From JBBQWT01 sp038210375 (GTDB taxonomy: Bacteria > Acidobacteriota > Terriglobia > Terriglobales > Acidobacteriaceae): a DNA stretch of 64,000 bases. Each line of letters begins with the position of its first letter. Position 1 is the stretch's first letter. Location: positions 29,995 to 93,994 of the forward strand of contig JBBQWT010000014.1 of NCBI GenBank assembly GCA_038210375.1. Direction: 5' to 3'. Position numbers and translations under genes: made by a program. The notes beneath the pieces were generated by a model. The model had not been told where the DNA came from. It saw only the letters and a list, made by a program, of their open reading frames with translations, and searched no databases. This document shows positions 8,781 to 18,180 of the stretch, piece by piece.

Positions 8781-8972
8781 CATAAATGCGCTCCGGCGGA
8801 AGAAGGTCCAGACCAACCAACCCCGAAGTCTCTCCACCACGCCGAGCAAAGACTCGCACCCTCCGATCGAGATGACGGTTTTTTGGGGATGGAGACGTAT
8901 TATATTGGTACGCGCGGCCTGGTTTCGGTTGCGCTAGCGATGCTGGAAGCGGAATTGCCGGGAGAATAGAGT

Positions 8973-10088
8973 ATGCGATCTGGAGGTCACGGAGTTCCCA
9001 TTACGATTTTTGTGGTGGTGCTGGTTTGCGCCCTGGGATTGGCGGGTTGCACGGGATTTTTTACCGACCGGCTTAGCGCCCCCACTGGCACTTCGGGTTT
9101 GCTTTATACCGCGAACTTCAACGGCGGCGCGCAGGGCAGCATTTCTGAATTCACTATTGCGGTGACCACCGGCTTTCTGGGGACGGTCACGGGCTCACCC
9201 ATCAGCACGGGTACGGGCACGGTTGCCCTGGCGCTTGATCCGGCCGGGAAATTTATTTTTGCGGCCAACCAGACTGGCGGAATCAACGGTTTTTCGGTTG
9301 ACCATTCGTCGGGCAAGCTGATCGCGGTTGCGGGCTCTCCTTTTCCCGGAGTGGCGGGGTCAACCCCGACTGACATCGTGGTCGATCCTAAATCTCGATT
9401 CGTGTTCGTGGCCGCCAGTGGCTCGAACAGCATTCTTGCCTACACCTTGAATTCCACCACCGGCCTGCTGAGTCCGGTGGCCGGCTCTCCCTTTGCCGCC
9501 GCGCCGGGAACGCCCCTGGGGGTGGCCGTGGATCCGGCGGGAAAATTTCTCTACGTCAGTTCCGGCGCCGCCGGAATCAAAGCTTTCACCATCAGCAGCA
9601 GCGGGGTCCTGGCAGCGGGTCCTGCCATCGCGGGCGCAGCCACCGGGTCGACTGCGCTGCGATTCAACTCCGCGGGCACTTTTGCCTATAGCGTCGATGG
9701 AATTTCAGCGGTGTCAGCCTACTCGGCCGATGCCAGCACCGGCGTCCTGACCTTGCTGGGAAGCTCGGTGACCGGCACCGCGCCGCTGGCGCTGGATGTG
9801 GATCCATTGTCGAAATTTCTTTATGTCGCCAACCAGAGCTCGGGCAGCGTTTCCGCTTTCAAGATTGCCAGCAATGGAAACCTGGCGCAGATCAGCGGAT
9901 CGCCCTATGTGACCGGTTCGAGTCCCACGGCGGTGAGGGTCGACAAGAGCAGCAACTTCGTCTACGTGGCTAACCAGGGGTCGAGCACGATTTCCATCTT
10001 CACCATTAACTCCGGCAGCGGCGCGCTTACCGCGGCGGGAACCACGGCCACCGGCACCCAGCCGGTTTCGATCGTCGTAACCCAGTAA
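8973..10088 (+). CDS. Lipoprotein with seven-bladed beta-propeller (YVTN / lactonase-like)
   Basis: 371 residues, start supported by GGGAGAATAGAGT before the ATG. The N-terminal hydrophobic segment ends in a lipobox, LAGC, so it should be lipid-anchored. The remainder consists of repeats built on DPAGKFIFAANQ / DPKSRFVFVAASG / DPAGKFLYVSSG / DPLSKFLYVANQ / DKSSNFVYVANQ, the YVTN-type propeller seen in the 6-phosphogluconolactonase-like family and common in Acidobacteriota. Enzymatic activity cannot be inferred; a binding or surface role is equally likely. It diverges from the M28 gene. Confidence 0.88.
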   Translation: MRSGGHGVPITIFVVVLVCALGLAGCTGFFTDRLSAPTGTSGLLYTANFNGGAQGSISEFTIAVTTGFLGTVTGSPISTGTGTVALALDPAGKFIFAANQTGGINGFSVDHSSGKLIAVAGSPFPGVAGSTPTDIVVDPKSRFVFVAASGSNSILAYTLNSTTGLLSPVAGSPFAAAPGTPLGVAVDPAGKFLYVSSGAAGIKAFTISSSGVLAAGPAIAGAATGSTALRFNSAGTFAYSVDGISAVSAYSADASTGVLTLLGSSVTGTAPLALDVDPLSKFLYVANQSSGSVSAFKIASNGNLAQISGSPYVTGSSPTAVRVDKSSNFVYVANQGSSTISIFTINSGSGALTAAGTTATGTQPVSIVVTQ

Positions 10089-10145
10089 CGCCGCCCGCCC
10101 CGCAACTTGCGGACGTGAAAGCGGCAAACCGCATCCAAGACTGTT

Positions 10146-11210
10146 GTGACTACTTCCAACAGCCGGCGAACCAGCCCGCGATCAAGAACTTTGGCGTGGA
10201 CCGGACTGGCCTCCGTCATTTTTTTGAGCATGCTATGGGGATGCAGCAAGGCCCGCGCCAAGAGCGGGGACGTTGCCTATGTCGCCCTGCCCCAGGTGAC
10301 AGTGCGCGATCGGGTGGCGGCGGTGTACAACAAGGTTTCTGTCCTGCGCAATGGCGACCGCGTGGAGATTCTCGATCATCGCAAGCTGTTTGATCGAATC
10401 CGTACTCGCGAAGGAACCGAAGGCTGGGTGGAAACCCGCAGCCTGGTCGGCAAAGACGTTTTTGACGGTTTCGAGCAACTGGCTTCGGCGAACAGCGCGA
10501 CCGTGGTGCAGGCCAAGGGAATCGCCCGGGCAGAGCTGAACATGCACGTGACGCCGGGCCGGCAGACCGAGACCCTTTACCAGCTCAAGAAGAATGACAG
10601 CGTTGACGTGCTGCGGAGGGCATCGGCGGAAAAGCCTCCTCCCAAGGTCTCCTCTGTTCCGGACACATCTTTCAGTCCGGCTAAATCGGCGTCCGCTAAA
10701 CCGTCCGGTCCGGCGCTTGAAGACTGGTGGCTGGTGCGGGACACGCAGAACCACGTGGGATGGGTCTACGGCCGGCTGCTCGATTTCGATGTGCCCCTCG
10801 AGATCGCGCGCTATGCCGAGAACAAGCGCATGGTAGGTTTTTTTGTGCTGAACCAGATTTCGACCGCTTCGGGCAAGACCGTGCCCCAATACCTCACACT
10901 CTTGACCGAACCCAAAGAAGGCATGCCCTTCGATTACGACCAGGTACGGGTCTTCACCTGGAACACCAGGCGCGATCGCTACGAGACCGTATTTCTAGAG
11001 CACAAGCTGAACGGAATTTTTCCCGCGCGAGTAGGAACCGAGACCTTTGACAAGAAGCAGGGAGCGATCCCGATTTTTGTGCTGCGGCTGAGGACTCCGG
11101 GGGGCGCTGTGGTGGACCGGAAGTACAAGATGGATGGAGTGCAGGTGCGGCCAGTAGTAGCGGACGCGCCAGCGACCGCGGTGGCGGGAAAAGTGGGGAA
11201 GTCGAAGTAA
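10146..11210 (+). CDS. Lipoprotein with SH3-type domains
   Basis: 354 residues from a GTG at 10146. The hydrophobic segment ends LSMLWGCSKA, a plausible lipobox. Residues about 45-100 (VTVRDRVAAVYNKVSVLRNGDRVEI ... GTEGWVETRSLV) and 120-195 (AELNMHVTPGRQTETLYQL ... DWWLVRDTQNHVGWVYGRLL) look like two bacterial SH3 domains, usually used to bind cell-wall peptides. The C-terminal 140 residues are not recognised. It follows the YVTN lipoprotein by 57 bases and may be cotranscribed. Confidence 0.72.
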   Translation: MTTSNSRRTSPRSRTLAWTGLASVIFLSMLWGCSKARAKSGDVAYVALPQVTVRDRVAAVYNKVSVLRNGDRVEILDHRKLFDRIRTREGTEGWVETRSLVGKDVFDGFEQLASANSATVVQAKGIARAELNMHVTPGRQTETLYQLKKNDSVDVLRRASAEKPPPKVSSVPDTSFSPAKSASAKPSGPALEDWWLVRDTQNHVGWVYGRLLDFDVPLEIARYAENKRMVGFFVLNQISTASGKTVPQYLTLLTEPKEGMPFDYDQVRVFTWNTRRDRYETVFLEHKLNGIFPARVGTETFDKKQGAIPIFVLRLRTPGGAVVDRKYKMDGVQVRPVVADAPATAVAGKVGKSK

Positions 11211-11214
11211 TTCT

Positions 11215-12483
11215 TTAGCTGTAAAACTCAGCGATGGCGTTCACTACCAGCTTCTGCTCGTCTTCACGAAGCTCGGGGAACATGGGCAGGGCCAGAACCT
11301 CGTTGGCCGCCTTCTCACTTTCGGGCAGACTGCCGGCGTTGTAGCCCAGATAAGCAAAACATTTTTGCAGGTGGATGGGGACCGGGTAATAGACTTCGGT
11401 GGCGATGCCGCGCTGCCGCAGGAACTCCCGCAATTCGTCGCGCCGCTGCGCGCGAATCGCATACTGGTGATAAATGTGATATCCGTTGGAGCGGTTGCGC
11501 AAGAGTTTTATGGGGAACCCTGAACCGTTAACGGTGTCCAGGGTCACGATACGCGACGTGGGATGCAGTCCGGCGGCGGCAAACAGGCGCTCGTAAATGG
11601 CGGCGCGCTTCACGCGGGCGGCGTTCCATTGTTCCAGATGCTGGAGCTTGACCTTCAAGATGGCGGCCTGGATCGCGTCGAGGCGGCTGTTCCATCCAAT
11701 CTCATCGTGATGATACCTGACCTGGCTGCCGTGATTGCGCAGCATCTGCAGGTGGCCGGCAAAGCGCTGGTCGTCGGTGGTGACGCAGCCACCGTCCCCG
11801 TAAGCCCCCAGATTCTTGGTGGGATAGAAGCTCAGAGCGGCCATGCTGCCCAGCGAGCCGGCGCGATGGCCACGCCATTCCGCGCCCAGGGCCTGGGCGG
11901 CATCTTCGATCATGGCCACGCGGTTATCGACCGCCAGGCTGCGAAACCTGTCCATGTTGGCGCACTGGCCATAGAGATGAACGGCGATGATGGCGCTGCG
12001 GCGTCCGGTATGTGACTCCGATAACTTGAGTTCGACCCACTCGGGGTCGATGTTCAGGGTTTCGGGATCGACATCCACCAGGATGGGTCGAGCGCCGACG
12101 CGAGTAATGGAGTTTGCCGTCGCGATGAAACTGAAAGCGGTGGTAATGACCTCGTCGCCCGGATTTACTCCGGCGGCGAGCAGAGACAGCCACAGGGCGT
12201 CGGTCCCGGAGGCGCAGCTGATGGCATGGGCGGTGCCGGTGAAGGCGGCAATTTCGCTCTCGAAGCTGCTGACCTCATCCCCAAGAATGTATTGCTGCGA
12301 GGAACAGACGCGATCGACGGCGGCGAGAATGTCATCCTTGATGACGGCATACTGGCGCGCAAGATCGATGAACGGAACGGTGACGGCGGCGGGGGAAGCG
12401 GAACGGTCTTCCGCCGGCGACTGGCCCGTGACCAGGCCAGCGTCCTCAGTCCCAAATAATTTTTTGACGGCGGTTTCGGTCAC
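11215..12483 (-). CDS. DegT/DnrJ/EryC1/StrS-family PLP aminotransferase
   Basis: 422 residues from a GTG at 12483; the open frame upstream is an antisense shadow of other coding DNA. The fold-type I core contains the family hallmarks: FIDLARQY near the start, SGTDALWLSL, GDEVITTAFSFIATANSI, HLYGQCANM, IEDAAQALGAEW, and the PLP lysine in SFYPTKNLGAYGDGG. These enzymes transaminate keto-sugar nucleotides for surface polysaccharide or antibiotic sugars. No other sugar-nucleotide genes adjoin it, so the substrate is open. It converges with the SH3 lipoprotein gene, leaving only four bases between stops. Confidence 0.92.
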   Translation of the reverse strand: MTETAVKKLFGTEDAGLVTGQSPAEDRSASPAAVTVPFIDLARQYAVIKDDILAAVDRVCSSQQYILGDEVSSFESEIAAFTGTAHAISCASGTDALWLSLLAAGVNPGDEVITTAFSFIATANSITRVGARPILVDVDPETLNIDPEWVELKLSESHTGRRSAIIAVHLYGQCANMDRFRSLAVDNRVAMIEDAAQALGAEWRGHRAGSLGSMAALSFYPTKNLGAYGDGGCVTTDDQRFAGHLQMLRNHGSQVRYHHDEIGWNSRLDAIQAAILKVKLQHLEQWNAARVKRAAIYERLFAAAGLHPTSRIVTLDTVNGSGFPIKLLRNRSNGYHIYHQYAIRAQRRDELREFLRQRGIATEVYYPVPIHLQKCFAYLGYNAGSLPESEKAANEVLALPMFPELREDEQKLVVNAIAEFYS

Positions 12484-12568
12484 GGTATGGGGGTAACGTT
12501 CACAATCAGCCCAGATTCTACCACTCGGTGGCCAGAGGCCAACCGCAAAAGGTGGGTGCGAAAAGAAA

Positions 12569-12925
12569 CTATAGTTTGGACAGGGAAGCCGGTTGCGCCT
12601 GGGGAAATGGCGGAAGCGGCGAGCCTCGGTCGAGCGCGCGCTGCCAGCGCTGGACATTTTCGCGCAGGGCGGCCACGCAAATGCCTTCGCACGGGTCCGG
12701 GCAGACCGCGAGGCGTACCTGGGCCTTGCGCAGCAAAGATGTCGCGCCGACGGTGTTTCCGGCGCCGTGGTGGTGAAGGGCAACCGCGATTTGAATGAGC
12801 GCCTGCAGAAAATTTTTGGGCGGGCCAGCGGTTTCGCGCCAGACGTCCTCGAGCACCTCGTGGGCGTCATAAAAGTGGCCCTGATTGAAAAGGTCGAGGC
12901 CGTGCTGGTAATGAGTCTGGCTCAT
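12569..12925 (-). CDS. DUF309 protein
   Basis: 118 residues. The segment GLDLFNQGHFYDAHEVLEDVWRE and the following LQALIQIAVALHHH are the DUF309 signature, a small all-helical fold of unknown function. It lies upstream of the aminotransferase on the same strand with an 85-base gap. The tail after residue 100 (SPLPPFPQAQPASLSKL) is low in complexity and probably disordered. Confidence 0.88.
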   Translation of the reverse strand: MSQTHYQHGLDLFNQGHFYDAHEVLEDVWRETAGPPKNFLQALIQIAVALHHHGAGNTVGATSLLRKAQVRLAVCPDPCEGICVAALRENVQRWQRALDRGSPLPPFPQAQPASLSKL

Positions 12926-13196
12926 CCATATCTACATTAATTCATAGATTACGATTTGTCGCTTTTCTGTAAATGGTATAAGGGCGAGGGTTTCGGATTC
13001 TCCCAGGACAGGCGTCAAGCTACCTTAGATGCCGCAATAAGCGGATATGATATTGAAAATAAATAAGTTAACATATTAAAATGGGTTCAAGACCACAGCC
13101 CCCGAGAAAACCGATGCATTGGCCACTGGCGTGCATGTATAAGTAACGGTTAGCGGGAAATTTTTAGCTCTGTAGATAAATTTCAGGAGGACGTGA
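12926..13196. promoter_or_regulatory. AT-rich leader of the TonB receptor gene
   Basis: This interval between the DUF309 gene and the receptor gene is clearly richer in A+T than its surroundings. It ends in a strong ribosome binding site (CAGGAGGACGTGA) directly before the receptor ATG. A promoter for the receptor very likely lies here, but I cannot assign -35/-10 boxes with confidence. Confidence 0.4.
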
Positions 13197-16100
13197 ATGA
13201 GTTTTAGGAGATCAAAAGCAGGATTTTTGTTATTTACCTTTCTGCTGGTGATGAGCCTGCCCCTCGCATTCGGGCAGGGAATCAACACAGGCGGCATAAC
13301 CGGAACCGTAGTCGATCAGAACCAGGCAGTCATCTCCGGCGCCAACATCACCGCCGTCCAAAACGGCACTAACAGCGAGTCGAAGACCGTCAGCAATGAC
13401 TCGGGTTTATTCACGATTCGTGGCCTCCAGGTGGGTACGTATACGGTCACGGTTGAAGCTCCCAAGTTTGCCACAGCCAAGACGACCAACGTGACCGTTA
13501 ACTCGGCGCAAGACACCTCGCTGGGCGACCAGGTACTGCGGGTGGGCGCGGCGGGCGAAGTAGTCGAGGTCGAAGGTACAGCCCCGATGGTGGAATCCAC
13601 TTCAGCGCAGATCTCAACCAGTTTCTCCGGCCGTAAAGTGGCCGAACTGCCACTGGGTGGCGGCAACGGATTCGACGTATTAGCATTGTTAGTCCCGGGC
13701 GCAGCCAGCACCGGTGATGCCGGATTCAGCAACACCAACGGTGCCGGCATTTCCATGAACGGGCAGCGTGGCCGTTCCAACAACTTCCAGATTGACGGCC
13801 AGTCCAACAACGACAACGCAGTCGGCGGCCCCTCGATCTTCTTCGGCAACCAGGATGGCATCGCCGAATACAACGTGATCTCCAACAACTTCAGCGCGGA
13901 ATACGGACGCAACCTGGGTTCGGTCATCAACATCGTGACCAAGGCCGGCACCAACGCCTTCCATGGCACCGCCTTCGAATTCCATCAGAACTCCTTCTTC
14001 AGCACTCGCGCTAACCAGGACAAGATTGCGAACCTGAAAGAAGCTCCCCGCAACCTGGACAACCGATTTGGCGGCAGCTTTGGCGGCCCCATCGTGAAAG
14101 ACAAGATCTGGTTCTTCGGAACCGGAAACTTCGAGCGCAATAACGTGTTCGGCAACATCTCGACTTCGGGCTCCTCGATCACTCCCACCCCGGCCGGTCT
14201 GGCCACGCTGAATGCGGCTTTTCCGGGAAACAATGGGGTCAACGCCCTCAACAAGATCGGTCCTTTCTCGTTCAAGCAAGGAAACCCGCAGGTAGTCGCC
14301 GGTTCCGCCAATTTGCTGCGGGTATCTGACGGTGTTACCAGTGCATTGGTCGAGTTCGGTCGAATCTCGCGAGCGGTGGTCCAGAACTACCGGGACAACG
14401 AGTTCACCAGCCGCGTGGATTATCAGGTCACCAACAAGGACCGGATATTCGGGCGATATGACTTCCAGCAGAACGTCTCTTTTCAAGCTACCGGCCGTTT
14501 TGCGGCGGGCGTGATCGTGGACGTTCCGGGACGAAGCCAGCAGTTCGGACTGGACTATACCCATAACTTCGGCACCAACTTCCTGAATCAGGCGCGTCTC
14601 GGTTTCACCAGGGCTAATTTTGGCTTCGAAGGCGGAACCGTGCCCGGTTGCCTCCGCGCCAACATCACCAATTGTCCCACCGGCATCACGACCAATGGTA
14701 GCAACCTTGCCTTCGGCACACAGAACAACCTGCCGCAGGGCCGAATCATCAATAACTACCAGTACCAGGACAACGCTTCTTACGTGAAGGGACATCATTC
14801 CTTCAAGTTTGGCGGGGAGTACGGGAAGCAGCGTTCGCCCAACGTTTTCCTGCCCAACGTCAACGGCACCTTCGGTTTCAGCAGTTCCCCCTTTACGGCT
14901 TCAGGAATCGCCTGCTCCGCTCTGCTGCCTACAGCTAGTGACCAAACCACCACCCAATGTGGCTTTTCACGTTTCCTGGCCAACCGGTCCACGCTCGCTT
15001 TGACGGACGGGCCGAAGTCGTTCAGCTTCCGGGAAAACGACCTGGCCTTCTACTTCCAGGATGACTGGAAGGTGTTCGACAATCTCACCATCAACATGGG
15101 TCTACGCTGGGAATACTTCCAGCAGGCGATTAACCTGCTGCATGACTTGACCGTGAAACGCGAAAGCAACCCGGCGACGGCGTTCTTCGACACCACGGTT
15201 CCCCTGGCGAACCGCACCATTGCCCGTATCCCCGAGGCTACCAAGAACTTCGGCCCGAACATTGGCTTTGCCTACACCCCTCGCGTTCTGGAAAGCCTCT
15301 TCGGCCACGACAAGACGGTAATTCGCGGTGGTTTCCGCATCGCTTATGACCCGGCTTTCTACAACATCTTCCTGAATGTCGCCACCTCCGCCCCAACGGT
15401 CAATGCTGGATCAATCGCCAACTGCGTGGGCTGCCTGGGAGCCACCCCGACCGGAACAGGGGTGCGAGCCCAGAACCTCCCCCTCATTCCCCTCGGCGCC
15501 AACCCGGGTTTCCGCAACCAGACCATCGTCTCGCCCCGCTTCCACAACCCCTACTCCGAGCAGTATTCACTGGGTGTAGAGCGTCAGATCACTTCCAAAA
15601 TTGCCGCTGAAGTCCGCTACGTGGGCAACCACACCGTCGGAAACTTTCAAAGCGTTGACGCCAACCCTGACGTCACAAACCTTGAAGCCAGTTTCCCCGG
15701 GCTTGTTCCCCCCGTGGCAGTGTGTCCCGCTGGAACGGTCAGCGCCGGCCGCGCTCGTCCGGACTGCAGCCGCACCAACGTCCGCTCGCGAACCAACGGC
15801 GCTTACTCCATCTATAACAGCCTGCAAACCAGACTCGACTTCCAAAACTTCCACAACCTGACCGCGGGCGTGTCCTACACCTACGCCCAGAACATCGATA
15901 ATGCCAGCGAAATCTTTGGCACTTTCGGTGGTGGCAACACCAACGCCTTCTCCGCGAACCCGTTCGATACCAAGTTGGCGGAACGAGGATTGAGTGGAAC
16001 TTCATACCCCAACGTCGCCAGCATGTACTACATCTACGATCTGCCCTGGTTTAAGCAGCAGCAGGGATTCGTGGGACACTTGCTGGGTGGATTCCAGGTC

Positions 16101-16664
16101 AACGGTGTGTACCGCTACAGAAGCGGCCAGCCGTTTTCCGCCGTACAAAACTTGCAGAACACCTTTTGTGACGTTGCTTTTAACCAGCAATTCATTGGCG
16201 CCGACACTTGCCGGCCTCTGGTGGGAAATCCATTGGCTCCGCTGACTTCACTGGGACAATGCACTACCGCCGTGGGGCCGAATTGTGGCCTTGTCAATGC
16301 TAGTAACGGAGCTCCAACCACCCTCAGCGCCGTTCGCTTCATTGTCAACAACGCAAACGCTTCCCAGTTCTTCGGTTCACCGTTCGCCCGCGCAGTGGGC
16401 CGCAACACTCTGCGGTCGCAGCCATTCAACAACCTCGATTTCGGTGTGTATAAGAACCTGAAGATCACCGAAAGAATCACCACTCAACTGCAGATGAATG
16501 CTTTCAATCTGTTGAACCACCAGTACCGCGGTACCGGCGATACCTTCGTGGATGACGGCACCATTACGTTGCAGGACAAATCCCAAGTCCCGGCGTTCGC
16601 CAACAACATTCTTAACAACAGCGGCAGACGCAACATCATCTTCGGTTTGAAGCTGATTTTCTAA
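13197..16664 (+). CDS. TonB-dependent receptor with N-terminal carboxypeptidase regulatory-like domain
   Basis: 1155 residues with a signal peptide ending LAFGQG. Residues 30-115 (GGITGTVVDQNQAVISGANITA ... YTVTVEAPKF) form the carboxypeptidase regulatory-like domain typical of Oar-like acidobacterial receptors. A plug domain follows (FDVLALLVPGA ... QIDGQSNNDNAVGG), then a long 22-strand-type barrel ending in GLKLIF, an outer-membrane C-terminal signature. Likely takes up a complex substrate, often carbohydrate, powered by TonB. The ribosome binding site is excellent and a strong terminator follows, so it is monocistronic. Confidence 0.95.
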   Translation: MSFRRSKAGFLLFTFLLVMSLPLAFGQGINTGGITGTVVDQNQAVISGANITAVQNGTNSESKTVSNDSGLFTIRGLQVGTYTVTVEAPKFATAKTTNVTVNSAQDTSLGDQVLRVGAAGEVVEVEGTAPMVESTSAQISTSFSGRKVAELPLGGGNGFDVLALLVPGAASTGDAGFSNTNGAGISMNGQRGRSNNFQIDGQSNNDNAVGGPSIFFGNQDGIAEYNVISNNFSAEYGRNLGSVINIVTKAGTNAFHGTAFEFHQNSFFSTRANQDKIANLKEAPRNLDNRFGGSFGGPIVKDKIWFFGTGNFERNNVFGNISTSGSSITPTPAGLATLNAAFPGNNGVNALNKIGPFSFKQGNPQVVAGSANLLRVSDGVTSALVEFGRISRAVVQNYRDNEFTSRVDYQVTNKDRIFGRYDFQQNVSFQATGRFAAGVIVDVPGRSQQFGLDYTHNFGTNFLNQARLGFTRANFGFEGGTVPGCLRANITNCPTGITTNGSNLAFGTQNNLPQGRIINNYQYQDNASYVKGHHSFKFGGEYGKQRSPNVFLPNVNGTFGFSSSPFTASGIACSALLPTASDQTTTQCGFSRFLANRSTLALTDGPKSFSFRENDLAFYFQDDWKVFDNLTINMGLRWEYFQQAINLLHDLTVKRESNPATAFFDTTVPLANRTIARIPEATKNFGPNIGFAYTPRVLESLFGHDKTVIRGGFRIAYDPAFYNIFLNVATSAPTVNAGSIANCVGCLGATPTGTGVRAQNLPLIPLGANPGFRNQTIVSPRFHNPYSEQYSLGVERQITSKIAAEVRYVGNHTVGNFQSVDANPDVTNLEASFPGLVPPVAVCPAGTVSAGRARPDCSRTNVRSRTNGAYSIYNSLQTRLDFQNFHNLTAGVSYTYAQNIDNASEIFGTFGGGNTNAFSANPFDTKLAERGLSGTSYPNVASMYYIYDLPWFKQQQGFVGHLLGGFQVNGVYRYRSGQPFSAVQNLQNTFCDVAFNQQFIGADTCRPLVGNPLAPLTSLGQCTTAVGPNCGLVNASNGAPTTLSAVRFIVNNANASQFFGSPFARAVGRNTLRSQPFNNLDFGVYKNLKITERITTQLQMNAFNLLNHQYRGTGDTFVDDGTITLQDKSQVPAFANNILNNSGRRNIIFGLKLIF

Positions 16665-16685
16665 TTGAAGTTCTGCACCACTTCA

Positions 16686-16712
16686 GGCCAGCCGCAAGGC
16701 TGGCCTTTTTTT
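16686..16712 (+). terminator. Rho-independent terminator of the TonB receptor gene
   Basis: An eight-base-pair perfect stem (GGCCAGCC / GGCTGGCC) with a GCAA tetraloop is followed by seven T residues, 22 bases after the receptor stop codon. Confidence 0.95.
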
Positions 16713-16741
16713 GTGGCCAGGTCTCAGCTTCAGTTGGTAAC

Positions 16742-16791
16742 AACTCCTTGTCCTTCAGAACATAAGAACTCCTTGTCCTTCAGAACAGAAG
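16742..16791. repeat. Tandem 25-bp duplication
   Basis: Two adjacent 25-base units both start AACTCCTTGTCCTTCAGAAC; they differ only in the next bases (ATAAG against AGAAG). The second unit runs straight into dispersed repeat family 1. Confidence 0.9.
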
Positions 16792-16850
16792 TAAGCGTTT
16801 TATTTGAATTGTCATTCCGAGCGCAGCCGAGGAACCCTTTGTTTCCCGTG
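16786..16850 (+). repeat. Dispersed repeat family 1, copy 1
   Basis: These 65 bases match 56650-56714 at all but a few positions. The conserved core contains GTCATTCCGAGCGCAGCCGA followed by GGAACCCTTTGTTTCCCGTG. Other copies: 21944-21985 (diverged) and 57013-57065 (inverted). Confidence 0.85.
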
Positions 16851-16975
16851 GGGCGGTAGGAGTGTCGGCCTCAACCAATGGGTCCACCCGGCGTCGGAAC
16901 TGGTTCTACGCGCAGCCTGCCTTTGATCTGCCTGAATTGAAATCTAAGAGCAGTCTCGAACGAAAGGTTTTGTCG

Positions 16976-17042
16976 CAGAGTAGGGGTTCTTCCTCACCCC
17001 GATGAAACTAGGGATCGTCAGAATGACAACCGAGTGGGGAGG
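16976..17042 (-). repeat. Dispersed repeat family 2, copy 1
   Basis: Contains GGTTCTTCCTCACCCCG and, after a short spacer, GATCGTCAGAATGACA. This is the reverse-complement arrangement of 27480-27573 and 38384-38450. No coding content. Confidence 0.75.
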
Positions 17043-17103
17043 GTGTTTTCGGTGGCCAATATTATTTATCTTGGCAACTTTTCCACCCTCGCCAAACGGA
17101 TTA

Positions 17104-17928
17104 TTATTTCCCAAACATTGGGTAGTGGCTGGCGGCTGCCATCAGGAACAGCATGGGGATGGTCAGCCAGGCATTGATTCTGGAAATCAGGAATGCCTGG
17201 CGCGCGAAGGCAGCGGCCTGGGGCGGCAGGGGATTTCCGGTGGCGGCGCTTTCGCTGGTCCAGGCAATCAGCTTCTTTTGCAGCCGCCAGATAATTCCCC
17301 AGACCGCCAGCAGCATGATCAGGCCAAAGCCGCCGCCTACTCCGATCGACAATAACTGGTTGCTCTCCCATCCGTGGGCATTGAGCGACAGGAAAAGCCA
17401 CGATGCGCCGGTGACCAGTGCGGTCATGAGCACTGCCAGCAGTACCCCACTGTCGATTTTTGCCACCATGACCAGTGCGTACTCGATGGCGAAAACCGCG
17501 ATCCATATTCCCCAGAACGAAGCCATCAGCGGGCCGAAACTGGCGTTGGCCATCATCTGGCTGTCGGCGGCGTTGAGAGCGCTGGATGCCAGGGCGCGGG
17601 CGGAATGCACGTCGTGGCTGATGGTGATCATCCAGTACGAGATCCCGGCCAGCACCGTGATCAGCGCCGACCAGCGGAACCACCACAGCGCGCGCATCAT
17701 CAGCGACGGCATGATCTTTCCCCGCACGGTGGGATCGAGCTCGCGCATGAAGGGCACGTTCACCAGGTTGAAAAAATAAAGCAAGCCGATCCAGGTGATG
17801 CCGGCGAGCAGATGGATCCAGCGTAACAAGATCTGCACTGTCGCCAGAGGCGCTTCGGGCGGATGCAGCAGTGCCGAGGCGATACCCGCGAAGCCCGCGA
17901 TTCCATTGACTGCAATGTGAAAATTCAT
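17104..17928 (-). CDS. Urate hydroxylase PuuD-type membrane protein (membrane domain only)
   Basis: 274 residues from an ATG at 17928 with a strong ribosome binding site (GGAGGCGG); the longer frame upstream is not needed. Seven or eight hydrophobic segments are visible. RWIHLLAGITWIGLLYFFN is the hallmark of the urate-oxidase N-terminal (PuuD) membrane domain. Characterised PuuD proteins carry a cytochrome c domain after the membrane part; this one stops at HYPMFGK with no CxxCH. No purine genes adjoin it, so urate oxidation is unproven and a heme-quinone membrane redox role is an alternative. Confidence 0.75.
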   Translation of the reverse strand: MNFHIAVNGIAGFAGIASALLHPPEAPLATVQILLRWIHLLAGITWIGLLYFFNLVNVPFMRELDPTVRGKIMPSLMMRALWWFRWSALITVLAGISYWMITISHDVHSARALASSALNAADSQMMANASFGPLMASFWGIWIAVFAIEYALVMVAKIDSGVLLAVLMTALVTGASWLFLSLNAHGWESNQLLSIGVGGGFGLIMLLAVWGIIWRLQKKLIAWTSESAATGNPLPPQAAAFARQAFLISRINAWLTIPMLFLMAAASHYPMFGK

Positions 17929-18180
17929 TCCGCCTCCATGGCTTTGACCAGCAGCGATGATAACCGTGGAGTATACAGGGAATCGCAGCGGATAGCCTTT
18001 GGTCTCAAACCGGGAGCACGGGGTGGGGTTGAAATACGCGGCTGGCTGCCGTATGGTATCCAGCAACCCCTGGCAGCGGAACCAAAGTTGAAGTTGCGGG
18101 CTGCGAGTGGGAACGATGACGATGCTGGTCGAAGAAAATAGCAATCTGGTTGCACCGAGAGTGCGGGAGACTGGGACGCC

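Larger units (their letters stand above)
16713..17103. other. Gene-free interval carrying dispersed repeats
   Basis: No gene is supported here. The interval holds a tandem 25-base duplication (16742-16766 and 16767-16791), a 65-base copy of dispersed repeat family 1 (16786-16850) and a copy of dispersed repeat family 2 (about 16976-17042). All three are non-coding. Confidence 0.7.

Noticed and set aside
13689..14798. Long minus-strand frame inside the TonB receptor gene
   Set aside because: Antisense shadow of a high-G+C gene; no ribosome binding site and no recognisable protein.
16665..16859. 64-residue plus-strand frame directly after the TonB receptor
   Set aside because: Runs through the terminator hairpin and the dispersed repeat; not a gene.
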